A stretch of 64,000 nt of DNA, taken from the NCBI RefSeq assembly GCF_002192415.1, contig NZ_CP021780.1:6076001-6140000 (forward strand), given 5' to 3'. The stretch is from Paenibacillus donghaensis. Its GTDB lineage: Bacteria > Bacillota > Bacilli > Paenibacillales > Paenibacillaceae. Shown in pieces: positions 35,760 through 44,419 of this stretch (the stretch's first letter is position 1; each line of letters starts with the position of its first letter). The position numbers were made by a program, and so were the translations under genes. The notes below the pieces were generated by a model. That model saw only the letters and a list, made by a program, of their open reading frames with translations. It did no database searches and had not been told where the DNA came from.

Positions 35760-37349
35760 TCAGTTCTCTCCCAGCTTGCGATATTCCCGTGGAGTCTGCC
35801 CGGTAGCCTTCTTGAAGACCCGGCTGAAATATTTCTCATCCTCATAACCCACCAACTCGGATATTTGCGACAGCCGCATAGGCGTATTCTGCAGCAGCAG
35901 CTTGGCCTTGTCGATTCTTAAACCCGTTAAGTAATCAGACAGATTCTCCCCTGTGATCTGCTTGAATTTGCGCGAAACATTCTCCCGGCTGATGAAAAAA
36001 CGTTCGGCGATATGCTGAAGCGTCATCTCCTGATCGTAATGCTGATCAAGGTAGTCCCGAATCTCCATCACCATCTTGCTGTCTGCATTCTCCGATAGCC
36101 GATTCTCTCTGGAAAGCCGCTGCAGCAGCGCCTTCAGCCCTTCACTCCATCCTGCCGGCGAGAACAGACCTTCTTCATCATAACAAGTTTCCAGAGCCAC
36201 TGCCACCTCCGGCCGCCAGCGCTTCAACACCGCGGCGAGCTGTCCCTGCATGCTCTGCAGGCTGCTCTCGGTAAGCACCGTCAGCCCGGACAGCCGCTCT
36301 GCCCACTCCTCCACGACCTGATTCATCCGGTCTTGCTCACCGGTGAGAACGGCCAACCGCAGCTTCTCCAATCCGGACTCAACAATGGCGTAGTCCTGAA
36401 CAGACCCACTCGCTGCTGGAACCTCTTCCCGGCAGGTGTGAATTCTGCCTGTTCCCTGCAGCACATTGCGTTCCCGTAACGCTTGCCCAGCCTGCCCGAA
36501 AGCCTGCTGGAGCTGCTGCGGGAACTTGTTCAGTCCACTGAGTCCGATGTCAACCTGAACACCGTAAGCCAACTGTACAGCCTCATTGATCCGTTCCAGC
36601 TGGGCTTCAGCCTGCTGCACAGCATCCCAGAACAGGATCACAATATCCGCCCCGCCTTGCCAATACCGGAAAGCAAATCCACAGCTTCCCGGCGCCAGAA
36701 ATTCGTTGCACACATTGGCCATGACATAGGAGGTGAGCGACAGATCTCCTCTGAACCGCTGCAGCAGACGGCAGCCTGCTCCTTGAAGGGAGATTACGGC
36801 AATCCTGCAAGATTCCGCTCCGATCGGCATCCCCAGCTCTGCGGTCAACAATGGGGCAATCTCAGCAAAGGAAGCCCCTCCGTTGATTAGATCGGACAGC
36901 ACCTTATCCCAGTATACCGGACGCAGAATATTCAGCTGCATGTTCCGGCGGCGGTCCTGCTCCCGCTCCTGCTCCTCGGCCAGCCACAGCTGAAAGGCAT
37001 GCTCGGCGGCGGCAATCAGCTGCTTGCTGTTGAGCGGTTTAAGCAGATAATCCGTCCCCCCGTATACAATCGCCGGCTTTACATAATTGAAATCCTGGTA
37101 GCCGCTGATCACAATCGTCTTCGTATGCGGGGAATACTCGTGCAGCCATTCCAGCAGCTCGGCTCCGTCCAGCAGCGGCATCCGCATATCCGTGAACACA
37201 ATGGCCGGCTGCTGCATGCGGATCTCCTCGATCGCCTCCTGTCCGTTGGCCGCTTCACGGATGTCGGTGATCCCATATTTCGCCCAAGGTACGAAATAGC
37301 GGATCGCCTCCCTCACATGCCGCTCATCATCCACGATCAATACCTTCAC
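35760..37349 (-). CDS. YesN-like response regulator with AraC DNA-binding domain
   Basis: A 529-residue regulator. The receiver domain (residues 1-120) has acidic residues VDDE, phosphoacceptor Asp54 in IVFTDMRMP and Lys in LLKPLNS. A central region of about 280 residues of unknown fold follows. The C-terminal 100 residues form an AraC-type double helix-turn-helix (LQHIAERFFISRENVSRKFKQITGENLSDYLTGLRIDKAK, ISELVGYEDEKYFSRVFKKATGQTPREYRK). The start overlaps the end of the kinase gene by 23 bp. It is expected to activate the divergent sugar-transport operon at 39312-42501. Confidence 0.95.
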   Translation of the reverse strand: MKVLIVDDERHVREAIRYFVPWAKYGITDIREAANGQEAIEEIRMQQPAIVFTDMRMPLLDGAELLEWLHEYSPHTKTIVISGYQDFNYVKPAIVYGGTDYLLKPLNSKQLIAAAEHAFQLWLAEEQEREQDRRRNMQLNILRPVYWDKVLSDLINGGASFAEIAPLLTAELGMPIGAESCRIAVISLQGAGCRLLQRFRGDLSLTSYVMANVCNEFLAPGSCGFAFRYWQGGADIVILFWDAVQQAEAQLERINEAVQLAYGVQVDIGLSGLNKFPQQLQQAFGQAGQALRERNVLQGTGRIHTCREEVPAASGSVQDYAIVESGLEKLRLAVLTGEQDRMNQVVEEWAERLSGLTVLTESSLQSMQGQLAAVLKRWRPEVAVALETCYDEEGLFSPAGWSEGLKALLQRLSRENRLSENADSKMVMEIRDYLDQHYDQEMTLQHIAERFFISRENVSRKFKQITGENLSDYLTGLRIDKAKLLLQNTPMRLSQISELVGYEDEKYFSRVFKKATGQTPREYRKLGEN

Positions 37350-39204
37350 GCTCGTCCCCTCCTTCCGATGCAGCTAAGCTGCCGTTTCGTGGAATGATTA
37401 ATGTAACCTGAAGTCCCTGCCCTTCTTCTCCTTCCAGCCTTAGCTGCGCCGCTTCACTCATCTGCAGCCGTAGCCTGGCCAGCACATTGCGCAGGCCGAT
37501 CTCCTCCAAGTCCGCTCCGGCTCTGCTGCTGTCTGACCGCTCCAGTCCGGCACGGATCGCCTCCAGACGTTCAGTGGTCATGCCTTTGCCGTTATCCGTG
37601 ATGGCGATGATCAGCCGCTCCTGCTCATCCACGGTGCAGGAGATGAGGATCAGCCCGTTACGGATACCATCCGCGAACCCGTGCTTGAATATATTCTCCA
37701 CCAGCGGCTGCAGGATCATCTTCGGAACCACAATCTCCCGCACATCCTCAGCCGCTTCAATACTCAGCCGCAGCTCCTCTTCCCCGAACCGCTCCCTTTG
37801 CAGCACCAGATAATTCCCCACATGCTCCAGCTCATCCCCGAGCGGCACCTGAGTCCGCTCCGTATTCATGGAATAACGCATCATGCTGCCGAGTGAATAG
37901 ATCAGATCGTATACCTTCGGGGCATTGTAGCGCAGGGATGAGCTGGCTATCGACTGCAGGGCATTATAGAGAAAATGAGGGTTCACCTGGGCCTGCAGCG
38001 CCTTCAGCTGGTTGGTCTTGTTGGCAAGCTCCAGGCGATATTCCTTCACAATCAGATTATTGATGGTCTTCGTCATATCGGTAATCTTGCGTGTCAGCAG
38101 CCCGAATTCATCCTGGCGCTCCGCATCCACATACGCATCCAGCTGGCCGATCTGCACCTTCTGGGTAAAAGAAATCAGCTTCTTGATCGGCCTTGTGAAG
38201 CCGATGGAGATCAGTACGGCTGAAATGCCGCCCAGAATCAGGAACAGCACGCCGATGCCCATGTTGAATCGGGTAATCAGGCGGGCAGCGCCGTACAGAT
38301 CCTCATACGGTACCAGCTTGATAATGCTGCCTTTGAACAGTGGATCATTGATGTGCCGGTACATCACAATTCCCTCGAATCCGTCATTCTTCCAGCTGAA
38401 ATGGCCATTGTCCTGATCTCTGGGCAGCTGACTCCAGCCGGCAGTCACAGGCTGGCCGACCCAGTCGGGACTGGAAGCATAAAGCGCTTGTCCCTGCTCA
38501 TTCAGCATATACAGACGTTCCGTGTCCGAATTATACATCGATTTGGCAATCTGCTCCAGCCCCTCCAACTGGAAATCAATCGACAGGTCAGCCAACACCT
38601 CCTGGCTGGGCGTGCGGTAGATCGGAAAATGTGCCGTGAATACAGGCACAGTACCCGGCTTCAGATTCGGGAATCCCGACTTCACCTCATATTGATGATC
38701 CAGATGCGTAACTTCCACAAAGGGCTTGTAAGAATCGCCCGAACCAGATGGCGGAATATAAGCTGTGTTCCGCTGCTGGCGGAACAGTCCGCCCAGCAGC
38801 AGGTTCGATTGCAGCTGGGCCCGCACAAACAGATGGATCTGAAAGGTGTTCTGGTCCGAGAGAAACAGGTTATAGAGCTGGGTAGAAATAATGGCCCGGT
38901 TGTCGGAGACGGTAGAGCCAGGGGCAACCTTCTCCGGGTCTTTGGCGATCAGCATCGCTGTGTAGAACGACCCGGGCACGTTAATGCCGCTGTACAAAGA
39001 CATGGCCCGATGGTTCATGTCGCTAAGATAATTACTGAGATTGGATTCGCCAAGCGCCAGCAGCTTGGTATTCTGCTTCACGGACTGCTCGGTGACCGAC
39101 TGCTTCGTATACAGATAAGAGAAGGTGACGGAAATTGCTGACGGAATGACGGAAGCGAGAAGCACAAGCGCCATCAGCCGGGTACGGATGCTGTTCCTGA
39201 ACAT
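37327..39204 (-). CDS. YesM-like sensor histidine kinase
   Basis: A 625-residue kinase. An N-terminal transmembrane segment (about 10-32), an extracellular sensor of about 260 residues, a second span near 305-325 and a HAMP domain (GFTRPIKKLISFTQKVQIGQLDAYV) precede the His_kinase domain. That domain carries the phosphoacceptor motif NPHFLYNALQSIASSSLRYN and an ATPase domain with ITDNGKGM. It pairs with the YesN-like gene downstream. YesMN pairs in Paenibacillus typically sense oligosaccharides and control adjacent ABC transporters, in line with the divergent operon starting at 39312. Confidence 0.95.
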   Translation of the reverse strand: MFRNSIRTRLMALVLLASVIPSAISVTFSYLYTKQSVTEQSVKQNTKLLALGESNLSNYLSDMNHRAMSLYSGINVPGSFYTAMLIAKDPEKVAPGSTVSDNRAIISTQLYNLFLSDQNTFQIHLFVRAQLQSNLLLGGLFRQQRNTAYIPPSGSGDSYKPFVEVTHLDHQYEVKSGFPNLKPGTVPVFTAHFPIYRTPSQEVLADLSIDFQLEGLEQIAKSMYNSDTERLYMLNEQGQALYASSPDWVGQPVTAGWSQLPRDQDNGHFSWKNDGFEGIVMYRHINDPLFKGSIIKLVPYEDLYGAARLITRFNMGIGVLFLILGGISAVLISIGFTRPIKKLISFTQKVQIGQLDAYVDAERQDEFGLLTRKITDMTKTINNLIVKEYRLELANKTNQLKALQAQVNPHFLYNALQSIASSSLRYNAPKVYDLIYSLGSMMRYSMNTERTQVPLGDELEHVGNYLVLQRERFGEEELRLSIEAAEDVREIVVPKMILQPLVENIFKHGFADGIRNGLILISCTVDEQERLIIAITDNGKGMTTERLEAIRAGLERSDSSRAGADLEEIGLRNVLARLRLQMSEAAQLRLEGEEGQGLQVTLIIPRNGSLAASEGGDEREGIDRG

Positions 39205-39214
39205 GCTGGACCTC

Positions 39215-39234
39215 CTGCAATATAATCCACTTTT
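39215..39234. promoter_or_regulatory. 20-bp motif shared with 41039-41058 (candidate YesN-type operator)
   Basis: CTGCAATATAATCCACTTTT lies about 40 bp upstream of the TATAAT at 39275-39280 that serves the permease operon. The same sequence with two changes, CTGCAATATCCTCCACTTTT, lies at 41039-41058 just before the binding-protein gene. No other copy is noticed. The position suits an activator site for the neighbouring AraC-type regulator. Confidence 0.5.
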
Positions 39235-39311
39235 ATAAACATGAAATTGAGTGTTGAGCCTCCGCCGCTCTTTCTATAATGGAATCAAAACCGAAGAAGG
39301 AGAGACACCAT

Positions 39312-40202
39312 ATGAGAAAAGCTCTGCGTTTGCCAAGAGGCTGGGACCAGCAATTGATCTTCCTGGGACCTTGTCTTGTCTTCTTTCTGACCATTGTGGT
39401 CATGCCCTTTATCCTGGGCTTCTATTATTCCTCCACCGACTGGAACGGCCTTGATCTGGACAAAGCGGTCTGGACCGGCAGTGCCAACTGGATGCGGATC
39501 TTCACGAATGATGATAAATTCTGGGAGTCACTGTCCTTCACACTCCGCTTCACTGCCGTATCCGTGGTGGCAGCCAATGTACTTGCTCTACTGCTGGCCT
39601 TCATCCTTATGACGGCTCTGAAGACCAAGAAGCTGCTGCGGACCATCTTCTTCATGCCCAATGTCATCGGGGGTATTCTGCTCGGGTACATCTGGCAGTT
39701 CATCTTCACCAAAGGCTTCGCCACCATCGGCGAGCTCACCGGCATCCATTTCTTCCAGCTGCCCTGGCTGGGCACGCCGGGTACCGGCTTCTGGGGCCTT
39801 GTCATTGTGTTCGTCTGGCAGACTGCCGGCTATATGATGGTGATCTACATCGCGGCACTGGCCGGAATTCCCAAGGATCTTGTGGAAGCTGCCCAGATTG
39901 ACGGAGCACGCGCCCCCCAGCTGTTCAAAAGCGTCTATCTGCCTCTAATCATGCCGGCAATCACCATCTGCCTGTTCCTGACCACCTCGAACGCTTTCAA
40001 AATGTTCGACCTTAACTTGTCGCTGACCAAAGGCGGTCCGGGCACCTCCACCCAGTCACTGGCCTATAACATTTATGCCGAAGCCCTGATCAACAACCGC
40101 TACGGGCTGGGTACAGCCAAGGCGCTGCTCTTCTTCTTCGCCGTGTCGCTGATTACGATCACCCAGGTCTGGCTGACCAAAAGAAAAGAGGTGTCCGCCT
40201 GA
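39312..40202 (+). CDS. Sugar ABC permease (MsmF/UgpA type)
   Basis: A 296-residue permease starting at ATG 39312 behind AAGGAGAGACACC; the frame from 39279 begins inside the promoter -10 and is rejected. It has six spans and an EAA motif (LVEAAQIDGARAPQLFKSVYLPL). A -10 TATAAT lies at 39275-39280 with a weak TTGAGC upstream. It pairs with the permease that starts at its stop codon. Divergent from the YesMN genes, which likely control it. Confidence 0.93.
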   Translation: MRKALRLPRGWDQQLIFLGPCLVFFLTIVVMPFILGFYYSSTDWNGLDLDKAVWTGSANWMRIFTNDDKFWESLSFTLRFTAVSVVAANVLALLLAFILMTALKTKKLLRTIFFMPNVIGGILLGYIWQFIFTKGFATIGELTGIHFFQLPWLGTPGTGFWGLVIVFVWQTAGYMMVIYIAALAGIPKDLVEAAQIDGARAPQLFKSVYLPLIMPAITICLFLTTSNAFKMFDLNLSLTKGGPGTSTQSLAYNIYAEALINNRYGLGTAKALLFFFAVSLITITQVWLTKRKEVSA

Positions 40203-41038
40203 TGAACAGCAGCAGATATCGTTCCCGCACCTTTATTCTGGAGATTGCCGCCATCCTGCTCGCGCTTGTGTTCCTCTCCCCCTTCTACCTGGTGCTGACG
40301 AACTCGGTCAAGAGCCTCAAGGAGATTCTGGTGGACGCCGCCTCCTTCCCACAGGTCTTCCTGTGGGAGAATTATTCGAAGGTCTGGAAAGCGATCGACT
40401 TCCCGCAGGCCTTCTGGAGCTCGCTGCAAATTACGGTACTGAGCGTCATCTTCATTGTGCTCTTCAGCTCCATGGCCGCCTACCGGATCGCCAGAAAGCC
40501 GACACGCTTCAATTCATTCGTGTTCATGCTGTTGATCTCGGCGATGATTATCCCGTTCCAGTCGCTGATGCTGCAGCTTGTGCGGGTAACCAGCATTCTG
40601 GAGCTGCGCGGCGAATTGTACGGCATTGTGGCCTGCTATCTGGGCTTCGGGATGCCGCTGTCGGTCTTCCTATTCCATGGCTTCATTAAGACGGTTCCCT
40701 TCGAGCTGGAGGAAGCGGCCCGTGTGGACGGCTCTAATCCGTACGGCGTATTCTTCCGGATCGTGTTCCCGCTGCTGCTGCCGATTGTCGTTACTGTGAT
40801 CATCCTCAATACGCTGTGGATCTGGAATGACTATCTGCTGCCGGTACTCGTGATTGGGGGCAACAAGGATCTGACCACCCTTCCGGTGGCGGTAACGAAG
40901 TTTTTTGGACAGTATACTAAGAAGTGGGATCTTGCCCTGCCGGGCCTTGTCCTGGCGGTAACGCCTATCCTGCTCTTCTTCCTGACCCTGCAGAAGTACA
41001 TTGTTGAAGGCGTCACCGCAGGCTCGATTAAGGGCTAG
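40202..41038 (+). CDS. Sugar ABC permease (MsmG/UgpE type)
   Basis: A 278-residue permease whose ATG overlaps the previous stop by one base (TGATG), showing coupling. It has six spans, EAA loop FELEEAARVDGSNPYGVFFRIVFPLL, and the C-terminal YIVEGVTAGSIKG typical of the MalG/UgpE branch. It forms a heterodimer with the preceding permease. No ATPase gene accompanies the operon, so a shared MsmX-like ATPase is likely. Confidence 0.93.
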   Translation: MNSSRYRSRTFILEIAAILLALVFLSPFYLVLTNSVKSLKEILVDAASFPQVFLWENYSKVWKAIDFPQAFWSSLQITVLSVIFIVLFSSMAAYRIARKPTRFNSFVFMLLISAMIIPFQSLMLQLVRVTSILELRGELYGIVACYLGFGMPLSVFLFHGFIKTVPFELEEAARVDGSNPYGVFFRIVFPLLLPIVVTVIILNTLWIWNDYLLPVLVIGGNKDLTTLPVAVTKFFGQYTKKWDLALPGLVLAVTPILLFFLTLQKYIVEGVTAGSIKG

Positions 41039-41058
41039 CTGCAATATCCTCCACTTTT
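41039..41058. promoter_or_regulatory. Second copy of the 20-bp candidate YesN motif
   Basis: CTGCAATATCCTCCACTTTT overlaps the end of the permease stop region and lies about 135 bp upstream of the binding-protein gene start. It is 18 of 20 identical to 39215-39234, so the binding-protein gene may have its own controlled promoter, giving higher expression of the lipoprotein than of the permeases. Confidence 0.5.
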
Positions 41059-41190
41059 TTGGGCAAAATATTAAGTTTAAGTTAAGCTGTGCTTGCATTA
41101 CGATCATAAGGAACCAGTTATCCTGGCTATGCCATCCCGAAAGGGACCGCGGCCATAGGTATTATAAATTGTTCAGGGAGGGTTATACCC

Positions 41191-42501
41191 ATGAGGAAAA
41201 GACTTGGATTTACAATGGCAATCGTTTGCACTCTTATTATCGCAGGTTGCGGCAACGGTAACAATACTAACTCCACAGGAAATGTGAACGCTACCAACAC
41301 TCCACAGAACGAAGCGGCTTCCCCGGAAGCTACGACAGCCCCGGCCAAGGATGTCACGATCAAGATGTTCCAGTTCAAGGTGGAAATCGCCGAACAGCTG
41401 AATGCGCTGGCTGAGGAATACGAGAAAGAAACCGGCGTCAAGGTAGAAGTGGAGACGCATGGCGGAGGTGAGGATTACGGCGCGCTGCTCAAGGCGGAAA
41501 TCGCCTCCGGTTCGGAGCCGGAGATCTTCAACAACGGCGGCTACACCGCGCTGGTCCCTTATATGGACCGGGCCTCCGATCTGTCGGGCGAGCCTTGGGT
41601 CAAGGATCTGATTCCTACCTCCAAGGCTCCGGCTACGGTGGACGGCAAGCTGTACGGCATGCCGATGAACGTTGAAGGCTACGGCCTGATCTACAATAAG
41701 GCATTATTCAAGCAAGCGGGCATCACCGAGGAGCCGAAGACGCTGCCGCAACTGAAGGAAGCTGCCGAGAAGCTGAAGGCCGCCGGCATCACACCGTTCG
41801 AAGCGACTAATGAGTGGTGGTCGATGGGGATTCATCTGGTGAATGTGGGCATGGCGAATCAGGAAGATCCGAAGCAGTTCATCGAAGATGTCAAAGCCGG
41901 TAAGCAGACGATTAAAGGCAATGCCGTGTTTGAGCAGTGGCTGGATCTGGTGGATGTTATTTTTGACAATGCCCAGGATAACAAGGTCACTACCGACTAT
42001 GCCACCCAGGTAGCCGAATTCGGCTCCGGCAAAGCTGCAATGATGCTGCAGGGCAACTGGACCCAGGGCGATATCGACAAGATTGATCCTGAACTGGATC
42101 TTGGCATTCTCCCCCTGCCCATCAGCGATAAGGAAGGTACGATTCTGGTAGGCGTTCCTAACAACTATATCGTCAACAGCAAATCGGCTCACCCTGAAGA
42201 AGCCAAGGCTTTCCTGAACTGGATGGTTTCTTCGGAAAAAGGCAAACAATATTTGACCAAGGAATTCAAGTTCATTCCGGCAGAGAGCAATATTGAAACC
42301 AATGCCGAGGACATCGGCCAGGTCGCTGTGGCAGTGCAGGAGAAATCGGCTACCGCACTGGGCTGGAACTGGGATATGTTCCCTGACGGCGTAACCCAGG
42401 GCTTCGGTGCCGCGATGCAGGAGTACCTTGGCGACCAGATCAACCATGATCAGTTGCTGGAGAAGCTCGACAAGGCGGTCCAGGATATTGTTAAGCAATA
42501 G
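41191..42501 (+). CDS. Sugar-binding lipoprotein of the YesMN-linked ABC transporter
   Basis: A 436-residue family 1 solute-binding protein: lipobox IIAGCGNGNN, a Thr/Asn/Ala linker, then VTIKMFQFKVEIAEQLNALAEEYEKETGVKVEV. The later segments AAMMLQGNWTQGDID and LGILPLPISDKEG are typical of this family, which binds malto-, xylo- or other oligosaccharides. GGGAGGG lies before ATG 41191. The 152-bp gap before it holds the repeated 20-bp motif, so it may be transcribed both from the operon promoter and from its own. Confidence 0.93.
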   Translation: MRKRLGFTMAIVCTLIIAGCGNGNNTNSTGNVNATNTPQNEAASPEATTAPAKDVTIKMFQFKVEIAEQLNALAEEYEKETGVKVEVETHGGGEDYGALLKAEIASGSEPEIFNNGGYTALVPYMDRASDLSGEPWVKDLIPTSKAPATVDGKLYGMPMNVEGYGLIYNKALFKQAGITEEPKTLPQLKEAAEKLKAAGITPFEATNEWWSMGIHLVNVGMANQEDPKQFIEDVKAGKQTIKGNAVFEQWLDLVDVIFDNAQDNKVTTDYATQVAEFGSGKAAMMLQGNWTQGDIDKIDPELDLGILPLPISDKEGTILVGVPNNYIVNSKSAHPEEAKAFLNWMVSSEKGKQYLTKEFKFIPAESNIETNAEDIGQVAVAVQEKSATALGWNWDMFPDGVTQGFGAAMQEYLGDQINHDQLLEKLDKAVQDIVKQ

Positions 42502-42533
42502 ACAGTAAGTTGTGCTCCCCCTGCTCTCGCAGG

Positions 42534-42614
42534 GTATGCAAAAGTCCAGCCCCCGGTCCGGCAGCTTCTTGGCTGCACGTGACTCGGAGCTGGACTTTTG
42601 TTCTGCTTGCATAC
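42534..42614. terminator. Large bidirectional palindrome between convergent genes
   Basis: GTATGCAAAAGTCCAGC pairs with GCTGGACTTTTG and then TGCATAC, around an internal GC-rich branch. The A and T runs allow termination of both the sugar-binding gene (+) and mntH (-). Confidence 0.75.
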
Positions 42615-42624
42615 GGGTTGAAGT

Positions 42625-43899
42625 TCAGACCACCATTTCCACAACCAGGAATAGATTGAGAGCTACGACCAGCCCGGAGATGGTCCAGCCCAGGACGGAG
42701 GTCAGCCGACGGTTTACCAGGCCACCCATAATGGCACGGTTGCTGGTGAAGATAATTAACGGGATTAAGGCAAACGCAATCCCGAAGGAAAGCACCACTT
42801 GGCTTGCTACCAGTGCACGGGTCGGATTGACCCCATAAGCGATAATGGCCAGCGGCGGAATAATCGTAATGGCCCGGCGCAGGTAGAGGTTGATTCTTTT
42901 GTTAATGAAGCCCTGCATCACCACATCGCCTGCCATCGTACCGACAGAAGAGCTGGACAACCCGGCAATCAGCAGCCCAAGCCCGAAGGAGATAGCCGTT
43001 ACCGGACCTGCCAGCTGGCCGAATTGCTGAAAGGCTACATCCAGATCCTCGACCACCAGCCCGTTCTTGAAGAAGAGCGCTGCCGAGACAACCACCATCG
43101 CCATATTTACAGCTCCGGCAATGACCATGGCTATCATAATATCGATAAATTCCAGCTTAAATATCTGCTTCTTCTCAGCTTCGTTAATGCCTACGACACG
43201 TTTCTGTGTCAGTGAGGAATGCAGGTAGATCGCATGTGGCATAACGGTTGCGCCCAATATGCCTGCGGCCAGCAAAATACTGTCTATGCCCTCAAATTGA
43301 GGGGTTACCATTCCTGCAGCAACGGCGCCCCACTCCGGCTGGGCTACAATGACCTGGAAAGCAAAAGCCAGCACCACAATCAAGACCATAGCAGCGATAC
43401 CTGCTTCAAGCGAACGGTACCCGCGGCGCTGCAGCTCCAGAATGGCGAATGACCCTACTGCCGTAATCAATGCCGCCGGCAGCATCGGAATGCCGAAGAT
43501 CAGATACAGCCCCAGCGCGGCGCCGATAAACTCTGCCAGATCGGTAGCAATAATCACCAGCTCACTCTGAATCCAGAGGAAGATCGACACCCCTTTTGGA
43601 AACCGCTCATGCGCCACTTCGGGAAGATTCTTGCCGGTGGCAATGCCGAGTTTGGCGGACAAGGACTGGATCAGCACAGCCATTAGGTTGGACGCCGCAA
43701 TGACCCATAGCAGCATATATCCGTATTTGGAGCCTGCTGTAATATTGGTAGCGAAATTGCCTGGATCGATATAGGCCACGGCAGCAATAAATGCCGGCCC
43801 CAGAAAGGGCAGCAATCTGCGAAATCCTTTGATATCTCCATTCAGTACAGCCTGAGCCGAGACTGAATTCTTATGTTCTGCTGCAGCTTGTTCCAGCAT
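42625..43899 (-). CDS. mntH: Nramp divalent metal (Mn2+) transporter MntH
   Basis: A 424-residue Nramp family protein with 11 predicted spans. The metal-site motifs are intact: DPGN (residues 45-48) in span 1 and MPH near residue 225 in span 6. The consensus transport motif region GSVGTMAGDVVMQGF is also present. It imports Mn2+ with protons. A promoter with an MntR-like operator directly upstream fits repression by manganese. GAGGAGGGG precedes ATG 43899. Confidence 0.96.
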   Translation of the reverse strand: MLEQAAAEHKNSVSAQAVLNGDIKGFRRLLPFLGPAFIAAVAYIDPGNFATNITAGSKYGYMLLWVIAASNLMAVLIQSLSAKLGIATGKNLPEVAHERFPKGVSIFLWIQSELVIIATDLAEFIGAALGLYLIFGIPMLPAALITAVGSFAILELQRRGYRSLEAGIAAMVLIVVLAFAFQVIVAQPEWGAVAAGMVTPQFEGIDSILLAAGILGATVMPHAIYLHSSLTQKRVVGINEAEKKQIFKLEFIDIMIAMVIAGAVNMAMVVVSAALFFKNGLVVEDLDVAFQQFGQLAGPVTAISFGLGLLIAGLSSSSVGTMAGDVVMQGFINKRINLYLRRAITIIPPLAIIAYGVNPTRALVASQVVLSFGIAFALIPLIIFTSNRAIMGGLVNRRLTSVLGWTISGLVVALNLFLVVEMVV

Positions 43900-43945
43900 G
43901 ATAACCCCTCCTCTTGCCTGACAATTGTTGTCTTAACACATGAAT

Positions 43946-43963
43946 GTTTCCCGTGTGCAACTT
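43946..43963 (-). promoter_or_regulatory. MntR-like operator of mntH
   Basis: On the minus strand AAGTTGCACACGGGAAAC resembles the Bacillus MntR box of mntH (TTTGCATGAGGGAAA) with the TTGCA and GGGAAA halves conserved. It begins about 10 bp after the -10 of the promoter at 43973-44001, overlapping the start of transcription. Confidence 0.65.
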
Positions 43964-43972
43964 TATATTTAG

Positions 43973-44001
43973 ATTATAATATGATTAATGAAAATTGTAA
44001 A
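43973..44001 (-). promoter_or_regulatory. mntH promoter
   Basis: On the minus strand TTTACA (43996-44001), 17-bp spacer, TATAAT (43973-43978). One mismatch in the -35, none in the -10. The MntR-like box follows just downstream. Confidence 0.75.
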
Positions 44002-44020
44002 TATGCTTTCAATGGTATTT

Positions 44021-44419
44021 TCAAGACTGCAGCATTAGAACTACCAGTACCAGCAGCAACAGCTGAATTACAATCAGGAAATAAAAGATCATCCGGATCA
44101 TCCGCACCGCGGAACGGAAATGTCCTTGGTTGATATCCTCCCGCTTCCGCATATAGTCACGCGTGGCCAATGCGACCAGTACGCCCCCGAGCAGAACCGC
44201 AAACACCGCTACAACTGCTGCGATGATCAGGCCCACTTCGCTGTAAATCACCGATCTGAACACAATGCTTGCAGACAGGAAGCCAAGCCCTACCAGGGCA
44301 ATGGCTGTGCGTATCCACGCCAGGTAGGTTCTCTCATTCGCCAGATGCTGCTGTACCAGCTTCGATTCATCGATCTGCGTCATCATCCCCTCCATCGTAT
44401 GCGCCTCATCTCTATCCAT
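44021..44419 (-). CDS. DUF202 (YidH-like) small membrane protein
   Basis: A 132-residue protein with a hydrophilic N-terminus and three spans. The DUF202 hallmark LANERTYLAWIRTAIALVGLGFL is clear. ATG 44419 is chosen because GGAGGCACTGCAGA precedes it and it overlaps the upstream stop by 8 bp; the frame from 44521 merely reads through the upstream gene. Function of the family is unknown. It is coupled to the methyltransferase-TPR gene. Confidence 0.85.
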   Translation of the reverse strand: MDRDEAHTMEGMMTQIDESKLVQQHLANERTYLAWIRTAIALVGLGFLSASIVFRSVIYSEVGLIIAAVVAVFAVLLGGVLVALATRDYMRKREDINQGHFRSAVRMIRMIFYFLIVIQLLLLVLVVLMLQS

